Part shown: positions 23,320 to 31,691 of the stretch, piece by piece
Layout of the letters: each line of letters opens with the position of its first letter
Numbering within the stretch: the stretch's first letter is position 1
NCBI GenBank assembly: GCA_964513515.1
Contig: CAZEMP010000005.1
Span: 1-40,823 of the forward strand
DNA length: 40,823 nt
Reading direction: 5' to 3'
Source of the DNA: Bog-1340 sp964513515
GTDB lineage: Bacteria > Patescibacteriota > Minisyncoccia > Phycocordibacterales > GWA1-40-21
Notes under the pieces: generated by a model
Seen by the model: the letters and a program-made list of their open reading frames with translations, nothing else
Told to the model about the DNA's origin: nothing
The model's database searches: none
Position numbers and translations under genes: made by a program

Positions 23320-25311
23320 ATGGATATATTAAAAAATAAAAAACCTTTTTCTAAACAACGCTCTGAGTCAGGAAATAAAAAAAACTCAAATAGAAATAAT
23401 CTACTTGATTTTGGAGGAAGTCCTTTGAATTTGTTTACAAAAGTAACAAATGCAATATTAATAATTATTTTTATATCAATTTTATATTCTGCTGTTTTTG
23501 ACAACTCAAATAAATCAGAACAGATCTCTCTTTCTCAGCTTGCAAACGATATTTCTTCTGGCTTGGTACAAAAAGTTGAGGTAAAAGGGGATTCACTAAG
23601 AATTACTTACAACTCAACTTCAACAACGAATGATTCTACGGATAATCTATTAGTAAAAGAATCTAAAAAAGAAGAGGGTGTTGCTTTAACACAATCCCTT
23701 TCTAATTATAAAGTTTCAGAAACAGCTCTCTCTAAGGTAAATATAGATATTGGTTCAGATAGTGGATTTGTATATTGGTTTATAAATTTGGCACCATTTT
23801 TTCTCCCATTTATTTTGATCGGAATCTTTGCATGGATGCTGATGAGACAAATGAAAGGTGCTGGGATACAAGCTTTATCTTTTGGACAATCAAAAGCAAG
23901 AATAATATTACCATCAGATAAAAAACAAAGGGTTACATTTTCTGATGTAGCTGGTGCCAAAGAAGCAAAAGAAGAACTTTCAGAAGTTGTAGATTTTTTG
24001 AAAAATCCTAAAAAGTTTCTTGATATTGGGGCAAAGATTCCAAAAGGTATTCTTCTTATGGGTGCACCTGGAACAGGAAAAACATTACTCGCTCGTGCAG
24101 TTGCAGGTGAGGCTGGAGTAGCATTTTTTTCAATATCTGGATCAGAATTTGTGGAAATGTTTGTAGGAATCGGGGCAAGCCGTGTTCGTGATCTTTTTAA
24201 AATGGCAAAAGCAGCTGCGCCAGCGATTATTTTTGTTGATGAGATTGATGCCGTTGGACGTGTGAGAGGTGGAGGAATGGGTGGTGGAAATGATGAAAGA
24301 GAACAAACACTCAATCAAATACTTGTTGAGATGGATGGATTTGAACAAAATGAAAAAGTAATAGTAATGTCTGCTACAAACAGACCAGATGTTCTTGATC
24401 CAGCACTCCTAAGACCAGGGAGATTTGATAGAAGAGTGATAATAGACTTACCAGATAGAAATGATAGAGAGGCGATATTGAAAGTACATTCAAAAGAAAA
24501 GCCATTTGCAGAAGATGTTAATTTGAGAACCATAGCAGAAAGAACACCAGGTTTTTCTGGAGCGGATTTGTCTTCTCTTATGAATGAGGGCGCAATACTT
24601 GCTGCACGTGAGGGAAGACAGAAAGTTTCCCAATTTGACCTTATTCGATCTATTGAAAAAGTTCTTATGGGACCAGAAAGAAAAAGTCACATACTTTCAA
24701 ATAAAGAAAAAGAGATTACCGCATATCATGAAGCTGGCCACGCACTTGTTTCATCAGTTCTCCCATACGCTGATCCTGTTCATAAAATTTCTATCATAGC
24801 TCGTGGACGAGCTGGTGGCTACACTTTACATCTTCCGTTTGAAGATAGAAGATTACAGTCTAAGAAAGAATTTTTAGATGATATCGCGGTATCTTTAGGA
24901 GGTTATGTTGCAGAAAAAATGATATTCGGAGATCTCACCACTGGTCCATCAAATGATCTTCAAGTTTCAACAGCACTAGCTCGTGATATGGTGACAAAAT
25001 ATGGTATGTCAGAAAAAATGGGCCCAGTAGCTCTTGAGGGAGAGGGTGGAAGAGCAATGTTTGGAAGAGGTGTAAATGATAAAGAATATTCAGATAAAAT
25101 AAACTCTCAAATTGATGAAGAAGTTTATGAGATTATGAATAGCAATATGAAACGAGCAGAAAAAATAGTTACTGACCACAGAAAGGCACTTGATGCTATC
25201 GCAAAAAAACTTATTGAAGTAGAAACTATTGAAAGGGAAGAGTTTGAGAAACTTCTCGTGGCAAATGGAATTATGCCAAAACAAAAAGAGGACATAGAGC
25301 ATCAGAAATAG
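23320..25311 (+). CDS. ftsH: ATP-dependent zinc metalloprotease FtsH
   Basis: This 663-residue membrane AAA+ protease has two N-terminal membrane segments (about 39-62 and 150-172) flanking an extracytoplasmic domain. Walker A is GAPGTGKT near 250 and Walker B IIFVDEID. The SRH region has ATNRPDVLDPALLRPGRFDR. Zinc site is HEAGH (470-474). It degrades membrane and tagged proteins; tmRNA-tagged substrates are known for the family, and smpB-ssrA is divergently adjacent. TGTTATATT lies 9 nt before the ATG, so the mRNA is almost leaderless. Confidence 0.97.
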   Translation: MDILKNKKPFSKQRSESGNKKNSNRNNLLDFGGSPLNLFTKVTNAILIIIFISILYSAVFDNSNKSEQISLSQLANDISSGLVQKVEVKGDSLRITYNSTSTTNDSTDNLLVKESKKEEGVALTQSLSNYKVSETALSKVNIDIGSDSGFVYWFINLAPFFLPFILIGIFAWMLMRQMKGAGIQALSFGQSKARIILPSDKKQRVTFSDVAGAKEAKEELSEVVDFLKNPKKFLDIGAKIPKGILLMGAPGTGKTLLARAVAGEAGVAFFSISGSEFVEMFVGIGASRVRDLFKMAKAAAPAIIFVDEIDAVGRVRGGGMGGGNDEREQTLNQILVEMDGFEQNEKVIVMSATNRPDVLDPALLRPGRFDRRVIIDLPDRNDREAILKVHSKEKPFAEDVNLRTIAERTPGFSGADLSSLMNEGAILAAREGRQKVSQFDLIRSIEKVLMGPERKSHILSNKEKEITAYHEAGHALVSSVLPYADPVHKISIIARGRAGGYTLHLPFEDRRLQSKKEFLDDIAVSLGGYVAEKMIFGDLTTGPSNDLQVSTALARDMVTKYGMSEKMGPVALEGEGGRAMFGRGVNDKEYSDKINSQIDEEVYEIMNSNMKRAEKIVTDHRKALDAIAKKLIEVETIEREEFEKLLVANGIMPKQKEDIEHQK

Positions 25312-25317
25312 CTCACA

Positions 25318-25365
25318 AAAAAATAAAAGTAGGTTTAGCACTGGCTAAACCTACTTTTATTTTTA
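25318..25365. terminator. Bidirectional terminator after ftsH
   Basis: A long perfect stem of about 20 bp around loop ACTG has A-rich and T-rich ends, shared with the convergent small gene. Confidence 0.92.
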
Positions 25366-25366
25366 A

Positions 25367-25624
25367 TTATTTATTTCCCCATCTCCATCTAGGCTTTTCT
25401 CCTTTTTTGTAGCAGATTATTAGTAGTAATACTGTAGAGATAATAAAAACTGGAGAAAATGATATAAGCACATTACTTCCTGAGTGTGAATTTTTCTCTA
25501 TTATTGAAAAATATTTGATATTTATAATAATCCAGGCGGTCGTCACTAACCAACCTTGCCATGAGGTAGGAGTCCATCCCCAACCATATAATTTTGACTT
25601 AAACCACAATTTATTATTTTCCAT
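25367..25624 (-). CDS. Small Trp-rich membrane protein
   Basis: The 85-residue product has YGWGWTPTSWQGWLVTTAW, two membrane segments, and a C-terminal KKGEKPRWRWG. The twin aromatic/basic motifs at both ends look conserved, but I cannot name the family. TATAAT lies 6 nt before the ATG (25631-25636), predicting a leaderless mRNA. It converges on ftsH. Confidence 0.65.
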   Translation of the reverse strand: MENNKLWFKSKLYGWGWTPTSWQGWLVTTAWIIINIKYFSIIEKNSHSGSNVLISFSPVFIISTVLLLIICYKKGEKPRWRWGNK

Positions 25625-25658
25625 TAATTAATTATAACAAAAAATATTAAATTAAAGA

Positions 25659-25687
25659 TGGGCATTCCTTTGCTAAGGGAATGCCCA
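25659..25687 (-). terminator. Terminator of the 81-residue orphan gene
   Basis: TGGGCATTCC...GGAATGCCCA stem (25659-25670 with 25675-25687, one bulge) is followed on the minus strand by a T-rich run. Confidence 0.8.
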
Positions 25688-25728
25688 CTTTACGACGCCG
25701 GGTTACGGCTCAACATTTGTCACCTTCC

Positions 25729-25974
25729 TTACATCCTCAAGGGATGTCTTTGAACGGCATGAGCACCGAACGGTCGGTACTTGAAGACATCATCTGATTT
25801 CCTTTTTCCCTCCATCGCTTTTGCTTTTGCGAGTTCCTTATCGAACAGTTCCTGTGCTTCGGCTTTAGCCCCCTCTTCCGTCATAGACGTCAAGAGGACT
25901 TCCGTTCTTTCCGGCTTCTCGATACCTTCAGCAGTTCTTGGGGTGTAATAGTACTCCAAGTACCATCTCGCCAT
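25729..25974 (-). CDS. Orphan small protein, GC-richer, strong SD
   Basis: The 81-residue product starts MARWYLEYYYTPRTAEG and has a helical, Lys/Glu-rich middle (EEGAKAEAQELFDKELAKAK). A full AAGGAGGA SD lies 4 nt before the ATG. The promoter is TTGTCC-17-TATAAT (-10 at 26032-26037). The leader contains a perfect 9-bp hairpin, AATCTAAGC-TAT-GCTTAGATT. Family not recognised. GC-richer codon use than its neighbours and own terminator. Confidence 0.72.
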   Translation of the reverse strand: MARWYLEYYYTPRTAEGIEKPERTEVLLTSMTEEGAKAEAQELFDKELAKAKAMEGKRKSDDVFKYRPFGAHAVQRHPLRM

Positions 25975-26037
25975 GTTTCCTCCTTGAAGAGCAACATAAT
26001 CTAAGCATAGCTTAGATTTCCATCTGCTGGGATTATA

Positions 26038-26251
26038 ACATAAAAATGAGCGGGGGACAAATTGGATGTTTTAATTTGTGGTCATGGATAATTTTTCAGC
26101 ACATCACATATCATGTGGCCCACAACTTTTTCTTTTCGTGAACTTAAAGAAAAGTCGCCGGCCCCGACTCCTTCGCTTCACTCAGTCTGTCTCGTACAAC
26201 GTAAAAAAAAACCATCTTGGGATAGTTGATGATTTTTAATTACTTACGTTG
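26038..26251 (-). repeat. Mirror region downstream of tRNA-Ile
   Basis: No supported gene. The tRNA terminator AACTATC-CCAA-GATGGTT-T9 (minus; 26210-26227) is enclosed by ACAACGTAA (26196-26204) and TTACGTTGT (26244-26252), the latter being the tRNA discriminator plus trailer. Beyond it lies the motif CGGCCCCGACTC (26159-26170), also present near the tmRNA and tRNA-Ser genes. The rest is AT-rich. Confidence 0.55.
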
Positions 26252-26324
26252 TGCGCGTGCCAGGATTCGAACCTGGGACCAGTCGTGTATAAGACGACGG
26301 CTCTACCAACTGAGCTACACGCGC
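26252..26324 (-). tRNA. tRNA-Ile (anticodon UAU)
   Basis: All stems pair: acceptor GCGCGTG/CACGCGC, D GCTC/GAGC, anticodon GTCGT/ACGAC, T CCAGG/CCTGG. The anticodon loop CTTATAC gives UAU, which reads AUA. CCA is not encoded (CAA follows A73). Most bacteria read AUA with a lysidine-modified CAU tRNA instead. Confidence 0.92.
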
Positions 26325-26436
26325 ATTACTCAACGATATTATCTCAAAATTTTGCTTTTAGCAATATTTTAAATAGTTGCTTTAAGAAATAAGAATAATA
26401 TAATAAAAACATATTAATGATTTAATTATTAAACAC

Positions 26437-26730
26437 ATGAACACAGAAAAATCAGAAAATAAATTAGAACTAAAAACTTTAAAACTGGAGGACCTCATTA
26501 AGTATCTGGTAGATAATCCAATAGATTCAGAAGATATTTTGGGTTATGTTTTAAAAGAGGAGGATGCAAAGAAATTTGTTGGTCTGAGAAGGGAACATGT
26601 CGAAGAGATTATAGATAGAATGGGATTGAAAGATTCTGACCCAAGAATGTTTGAAGAAGTTTTTAAAAACTTAGACAATACGGAATCACCTTTTTTAAAA
26701 CCACCAAAATTTATTCCAAAGGAGGAATAA
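26437..26730 (+). CDS. Small acidic hypothetical protein
   Basis: The 97-residue soluble product starts MNTEKSENKLELKTLKLEDL. It is mostly helical and acidic, with FVGLRREHVEEIIDRMGL and a Pro/Lys-rich end. Family not recognised. AT-rich like the core genes. It converges on recG with 5 nt between the stop codons and no visible terminator. TATAAT about 35 nt upstream is a possible -10. Confidence 0.55.
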   Translation: MNTEKSENKLELKTLKLEDLIKYLVDNPIDSEDILGYVLKEEDAKKFVGLRREHVEEIIDRMGLKDSDPRMFEEVFKNLDNTESPFLKPPKFIPKEE

Positions 26731-26735
26731 AATTT

Positions 26736-28910
26736 CTATTCAAAATGAATTTCTTCTGTTTTTCTGTGTAAGAGCTTTTTATTAATAAGAGGGAATTTGG
26801 AAAGAGTTTCATCGCTCGATAACAGATACTCTGCTTCAGCACGTGCCGCCTCAACCATTTTTAAATTTCTTATTGCTTCCATACCTATATCAGAGATACC
26901 CCATTGTTTATTTCCTGAAAGTTCTCCTGGGCCGCGAAGTTTAAGATCAAATTCTGCCAATTCAAAACCATTTGAAGAATTTTTGAACGCTTTTAATCTT
27001 TGTAAAGTTTTTTCTGTTTTTGTTTCAGCAAATACATAACAATACGCCTGATGATTACTTCTTATGACACGTCCACGCAATTGATGAAGTTGAGCGAGTC
27101 CAAATCTTTCCGCTCCTTCTATTATAATTATAGTTGCATTGGGAACATTTACTCCTACCTCAACCACACTCGTCGCAACTAGTATTTTTATTTTTTCCTC
27201 TTTAAAATCATTCATCACAGATTCTTTTTCACCCTGTAACATTTTGCTATGAAGTATTCCTATTTCATAATTTTGAAAAACATCCCTTTTTAATCTTTCC
27301 GCTTCCTCTTTTACTGATTTGGCAATAATTGCACTTTCTTTGTTTGGATCCGGGACATCTATTCTTGGGCATATAATATAAACTTGTCTACCTAGATCTA
27401 ATGCTAGTTTTATTTTCCTGTATGTTTCTTCTCGATCCATTGGGAGTACAATTTCTGAAATGATCGGTTTTCTACCAATGGGCATTTGATCAAGTAATGT
27501 AATATCTAAGTCTCCATATATGGTGAGTGCTAAAGTACGAGGAATGGGAGTTGCTGTCATTGAAAGTAAATGGGGGTTTAAGCTATTTTTTCTTGTAATT
27601 TTATGTCTCTGAGCAGTTCCAAATCTATGCTGTTCATCAATGATTGAATAAGCTAAATGCTTGAACTGAACATTTTTTTGAATAATCGCATGGGTTCCTA
27701 TGAGAATTGGTATTTCACCGTTTGCTACCCATTTTAAAAGTTGAGATTTTGAAATTTTTGTCCAACTTTTTGGATTTAACTTCGATGGAAATTTTCTACA
27801 TTCTTTTCCTGTAATGAGTCCAATATTAATATTTAAATAAGTGAAGTATTTAATAAAAGATTCAAAATGCTGTTTTGCTAAGATTTCCGTCGGTGCCATA
27901 TAGGCCACTTGTAAGTTTCCATAATTTTGTCCTTTTGGTTTGGAGGTGACAATAGAAAATGCTGTTGTGGCAGCTACTGCTGTTTTTCCAGATCCAACAT
28001 CACCCTCAAGGAGGCGAGACATAGCATGTCCACTTTTAAAATCAGACATAATTTGTTCTATTGCTTTATTCTGGGCATCCGTGGCTTTAAATGGAAATGT
28101 TTTTACAAAGCTTTCTAATTCCTGTGGTGTTTTTTCAATAATATAAGAAGGATTCTTATTCCAGAGTATTCTGTCACGTTTTTTTTCTAATTGAATAAAA
28201 AAAACTTCTTCAAAAGCAAAACGTTTACGGGCAGCTAGTGCATGATCTTTTTTTTGTGGTCCGTGTATCCAGACTAAAGCAGTTTTTAGTGTTGGTAGAT
28301 TGTATGTATTTAAAATATATTCAGGAATCGGGTCTTCTATATCAGTGAGAATTTCTGAATTAAAGATTTTTTGTATGGAATGATAGAACCAGTTTGATGT
28401 TATACCTTGGCTCTCTGGATAAACTGGATATAAAGAATGTAATTCACTTTCATTACTCTGGTCAGGCAGGCCAAAAAGGGAATCACCAATACCAACAGGT
28501 AGTTTTGTAACGGTTTCTATTTTAGGATTTGATATATAAAGCTCATCACGTCGTTTTGATATTTTTCCCTCTGCTCGAACATATGCGCCTTCGTGAATCA
28601 TTTTTGCAATATAAGGTTGATGAAACCAAACAGCTTTTATTTTTCCAGATTCATCTTCTATATAAGCTTCAGCCATTGCGATCTTGCTTTTAAAACCTTT
28701 ACTCATTTTTAATCCAAAAATTTTTCCAAATATTGTCGCTTTCTCACCTTCTATTAATGAACCAATGTTTCTTTTTTCTGAAGTATCACCGTATTTTGTG
28801 GGGAAGTGGTAAAGTAAATCATAGATTGTTTTTATACCAAGTTTTTTTAAAGCTTTTTTTTGAGAATCCTGTAACCGAAATATTTTTTCTATTTCTTCAT
28901 GTAAATCCAT
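26736..28910 (-). CDS. recG: ATP-dependent DNA helicase RecG
   Basis: This 724-residue helicase remodels stalled replication forks and Holliday junctions. It has an N-terminal wedge/OB domain (KATIFGKIFGLKM...AYIEDESGKIKAVWFHQP region), Walker A GDVGSGKT near 304, DEQHRFG near 424, SMTATPIPRTLAL, GRKPI, and the C-terminal GPGELSGNKQWGISD typical of RecG. Length is slightly above the usual of about 690. An extended -10 TGCTAAAAT ends 6 nt before the ATG, so the mRNA should be leaderless. Confidence 0.95.
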   Translation of the reverse strand: MDLHEEIEKIFRLQDSQKKALKKLGIKTIYDLLYHFPTKYGDTSEKRNIGSLIEGEKATIFGKIFGLKMSKGFKSKIAMAEAYIEDESGKIKAVWFHQPYIAKMIHEGAYVRAEGKISKRRDELYISNPKIETVTKLPVGIGDSLFGLPDQSNESELHSLYPVYPESQGITSNWFYHSIQKIFNSEILTDIEDPIPEYILNTYNLPTLKTALVWIHGPQKKDHALAARKRFAFEEVFFIQLEKKRDRILWNKNPSYIIEKTPQELESFVKTFPFKATDAQNKAIEQIMSDFKSGHAMSRLLEGDVGSGKTAVAATTAFSIVTSKPKGQNYGNLQVAYMAPTEILAKQHFESFIKYFTYLNINIGLITGKECRKFPSKLNPKSWTKISKSQLLKWVANGEIPILIGTHAIIQKNVQFKHLAYSIIDEQHRFGTAQRHKITRKNSLNPHLLSMTATPIPRTLALTIYGDLDITLLDQMPIGRKPIISEIVLPMDREETYRKIKLALDLGRQVYIICPRIDVPDPNKESAIIAKSVKEEAERLKRDVFQNYEIGILHSKMLQGEKESVMNDFKEEKIKILVATSVVEVGVNVPNATIIIIEGAERFGLAQLHQLRGRVIRSNHQAYCYVFAETKTEKTLQRLKAFKNSSNGFELAEFDLKLRGPGELSGNKQWGISDIGMEAIRNLKMVEAARAEAEYLLSSDETLSKFPLINKKLLHRKTEEIHFE

Positions 28911-29037
28911 CCAAGCATTTTAGCATTTCATTTTAAATCTTGTAATGTAAGATTTGTGTTTGACATTACATCATAAAATATAGTACTGTTTGGGCGGATG
29001 TTTTTGTATCCAATCTTGAGAATGAACGAGGTAAAAC

Positions 29038-29298
29038 ATGTCTGAGCTGTCTCAATCTGAAGTAGAGCAGAGGACAATGGCAGTCATCAAGGAGGCTCTG
29101 AGATTGCCAGAGGATCAGAAGATGATACCCGAATATCAGTTAGGAGCTGATTTGGGAGGCGACTCTCTCGGAGTGATCGAGATGGTCAGTGATCTCGAGG
29201 AAGCTTTCAAGATCGAGCTGTCCGATGATGAGAAGTGGGAGACCTTCACCATCGCCGATGTTCTTCGTCTCGTGAACAAAGGATTGGAGAAGAAGTAG
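29038..29298 (+). CDS. acpP: Acyl carrier protein
   Basis: The 86-residue product has GADLGGDSLGVIEMVSDLEE, with the DSL Ser that carries 4'-phosphopantetheine, and the acidic helix II expected of ACP. It would carry acyl or other thioester groups. No fatty-acid genes are in the window, and CPR genomes usually lack the pathway, so its partner is unclear. A GAGG SD lies about 6 nt before the ATG; TTGACA at 28960-28965 has only a weak -10. GC-richer than neighbours. It is divergent from recG. Confidence 0.88.
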   Translation: MSELSQSEVEQRTMAVIKEALRLPEDQKMIPEYQLGADLGGDSLGVIEMVSDLEEAFKIELSDDEKWETFTIADVLRLVNKGLEKK

Positions 29299-29330
29299 TA
29301 CAAGACTTTGGTTCCTTAAAGCCAAAGGAT

Positions 29331-29373
29331 AAAGCCCCGACTCGCGCAGAAGTGTGAGTCGGGGCTTTCCTTT
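29331..29373 (+). terminator. acpP terminator
   Basis: A perfect 13-bp stem (29331-29343 with 29356-29368) is followed by CCTTTTG. The arms contain CCCCGACTC/GAGTCGGGG, the same core as the motif downstream of the tRNA and tmRNA genes. Confidence 0.88.
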
Positions 29374-29528
29374 TGTTGATCCCCAACACTATTTTTATCA
29401 ATCGTATCCTATTTATATTTTGATGATGTTTTCTTTCACCAAAGTTGGTAATTATTGTTACGCTGTTGAAATAGTGACGGGATAAATGAACTATAGTCGC
29501 TCTATCAAAAATAGGGCTCGTTATCTCA

Positions 29529-29556
29529 TTGACTTTATCTGTGTACGAGCTATTAT
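29529..29556 (+). promoter_or_regulatory. Promoter of the orphan gene at 29625
   Basis: TTGACT (29529-29534), 16 nt, TATTAT (29551-29556). It gives a leader of about 60 nt with hairpin TCCTC-CAAAA-GAGGA before the SD. Confidence 0.7.
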
Positions 29557-29624
29557 ATTCGCTCGAAGTTCTTTTGTATTTTGTGTCCTCCAAAAGAGGA
29601 AAATCTAAAAAAAGAGAGGTAACT

Positions 29625-29954
29625 GTGACGAAGAGCAGGATAAGTGTTTTTCTGGTCACGAGGGAAAAATTGATCGCTGGCGACATTCGTCGGGTGATCA
29701 ATGTCGATCACGAGGATCCGCGCATCAAGCCTGTGCATTCGCATCGAGTGTTCGAACCTGAAGGTTTGGCCACCCTCATCCGTCAGAACAAGTTCGGAGG
29801 ATTCGTCTACATCAAGAAAGATGAGTTCTCCGAAGATGCTATCAAGGCGGCTGTTGAGACTGGGATCTCTTTCTACATTCTCTCTAAGAACAATGGAGGG
29901 ATGACCTCGTCTTGCATCAACCGTCCGACCGCGCTCGTTGCCGGGGCGGCTTAA
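29625..29954 (+). CDS. Orphan small protein, GC-rich, GTG start with SD
   Basis: The 109-residue product starts (GTG) MTKSRISVFLVTREKLIAGD. A GAGAGGT SD is 5 nt upstream; the frame extends 32 codons further, but that part overlaps the promoter and is AT-rich. It looks alpha/beta, with KFGGFVYIKKDEFSEDAIKA. Family not recognised. 33 of 60 bases are G or C in 29701-29760, far above neighbouring genes. It has its own promoter and terminator. Confidence 0.72.
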   Translation: MTKSRISVFLVTREKLIAGDIRRVINVDHEDPRIKPVHSHRVFEPEGLATLIRQNKFGGFVYIKKDEFSEDAIKAAVETGISFYILSKNNGGMTSSCINRPTALVAGAA

Positions 29955-29968
29955 CAAGCCGATCTAAG

Positions 29969-30010
29969 GTGTCACATCGTCTGATTTTATGATGATGTGG
30001 CACTTTTGTT
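29969..30010 (+). terminator. Terminator of the orphan gene at 29625
   Basis: The 13-bp stem 29969-29981 pairs with 29991-30003 (two G-T pairs), followed by TTTTGTTTTT. Confidence 0.88.
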
Positions 30011-30069
30011 TTTAATATTTTGCTATTAAAATTTATTGTATTTATATATAGATGGTGTAATATTATCGC

Positions 30070-31646
30070 ATGATTAAGACAGTGGCAGAAATAATAATAC
30101 TGGTCCTTGTCCTTCCTGTTTTTGTATATCAAACTAGTGTATTAATAAAAGATACAGTTATCGAAGATACGCCATCTACATTTTCTACAGAAGATATTTC
30201 AGTAGAGAGTGTTACTGAGGAAGTTAAAAAAGAAATTGATCAACCAAAGCCGGCTGTATCAGAAAATTTATCTACCGGTGGATCTAGTGTAAATGCACCA
30301 CAAAGCACAGGGGGACAATCATCTGTGCCATCAAATAATTTTCAAATTGAAGATGGTTTCGGTTCACAAAAATTACCAGAAAAAGTAGTTGAAACTAGAA
30401 AAACAGAAAGTGTCGGTCAGAATATTTTTCAGCAAATAGTATCTAATATTAGAGAGGTATTTTCCGGTACTCGTTCTAGTTCTTTGCAAGAAATAGCCAC
30501 TGAAGAGTCCATTTCAGGAGAAGTAACTCCTGTAGAACCACCAAAAACAGAAGAACCACAACCACAAGAGCCAGTACAACCACAACCGCCAGAAGACGGT
30601 GGAATAGTAGGAGGTATAGTAGGNNNNNNNNNNNNNNNNNNNNNNNNNNNNNNNNNNNNNNNNNNNNNNNNNNNNNNNNNNNNNNNNNNNNNNNNNNNNN
30701 NNNNNNNNNNNNNNNNNNNNNNNTTGAAGGTACTCCCGCAGAACCACCACAAACTGAAGAACCAAAAGTGCCGGAAGATTTACCAATCGCTGGTGGAAGC
30801 GACTTTTTACCACCCACAGAAGAACCAATAATCAACAATTGTATTATTGGCGGTTCAATCGGAAGTTTTATTGATAGCTTAATTGGTATTTCACTTTGTG
30901 ATTCGTCGGGCGATGATTCAACAGATGGTGAAAATATAGTGGAACCACCACAGAATCAAGCACCGCAATTACCAGAAGATGGTGAAGAGACTTCTGACGA
31001 ATGCTTATCAAATAATCTAATTGGCGGTTGGTTCGGTGGTCTTATAGATAATATTATTTGTATTTATTTTCCACCAAACACTCCCGATGATCCAATAGGA
31101 GAGGTGGTTAGAGTGGGTGATGAAGGTAGTCAGACAGGAGATAGTGGTGATCAGCCAAGTTTTAATATTGGTGGTAGTGGTGGTGGAGGAACTGGTTCTG
31201 GTAGTGGTTCTGGTGGAGGCGGAAGTACAGGATGGGGGACTGGTTCAGGTGACGGTTCAAGTTCTGGTGGTGGCTCAGGTAGCACTGATGGAGGAACCGA
31301 TTCAGGAGATAAAGATTCTGGTACTGATACTGGAATTGAAGAGGATTTGAAAGACTCATTAAATGATAGTGAAGAACTTTCTGATGTCGAACCACCACAG
31401 TATGATGATTCAGATCCATTAGATCCACAAGAGTTTAGTCAAGGATATTTTGATTGTCCGGCTCTTGTAGCATTCGATACTTGTTATCGTGGTTGTGGTG
31501 ATAAATCAAATTCTACAAATTGTGGTGATATTAATAACTTTACTTGCTGGAAACAAAGAAGTGATGAATATGATTCATGTACAACATCTTGCAGAAATAA
31601 TTATGGTGATGCTGATGGCAAACCGCCTTATTGCGAAGCGTATTAG
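30070..31646 (+). CDS. Secreted or anchored Pro/Gly-rich protein with C-terminal 8-Cys domain (interrupted by scaffold gap)
   Basis: An N-terminal membrane segment (IIILVLVLPVFVYQT) precedes repeats of EPPKTEEPQPQ and EDG, then Cys-bracketed hydrophobic units (CIIGGSIGSFIDSLIG and CLSNNLIGGWFGGLIDNI), a long Gly/Ser linker, and a C-terminal domain of 8 Cys. The 100-N gap splits it. The pre-gap frame and post-gap frame differ, but matching repeat text on both sides (VEPPKTEEP before, AEPPQTEEP after) shows one gene with a gap of unknown size. It starts the surface island; the -10 (TAATAT, 30058-30063) predicts a leaderless mRNA. Confidence 0.75.
30624..30723. other. Scaffold gap of 100 N
   Basis: Exactly 100 undefined bases lie inside a coding repeat. 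The round number suggests a placeholder, not a measured length, and the flanking frames do not match across it. Confidence 0.98.
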
Positions 31647-31691
31647 TTTTAGTAATTTTATTAAAAATTTATTTCTGATATAATCTAAAAT

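Noticed and set aside
29529..29624. N-terminal extension of the orphan protein at 29625
   Set aside because: It would begin at the -35 box of the promoter; the SD and composition change point to the GTG at 29625.
30429..30838. Several ORFs spanning the N gap on both strands
   Set aside because: Frames through a placeholder gap are meaningless; only the plus-strand gene is continuous in repeat content on both sides.
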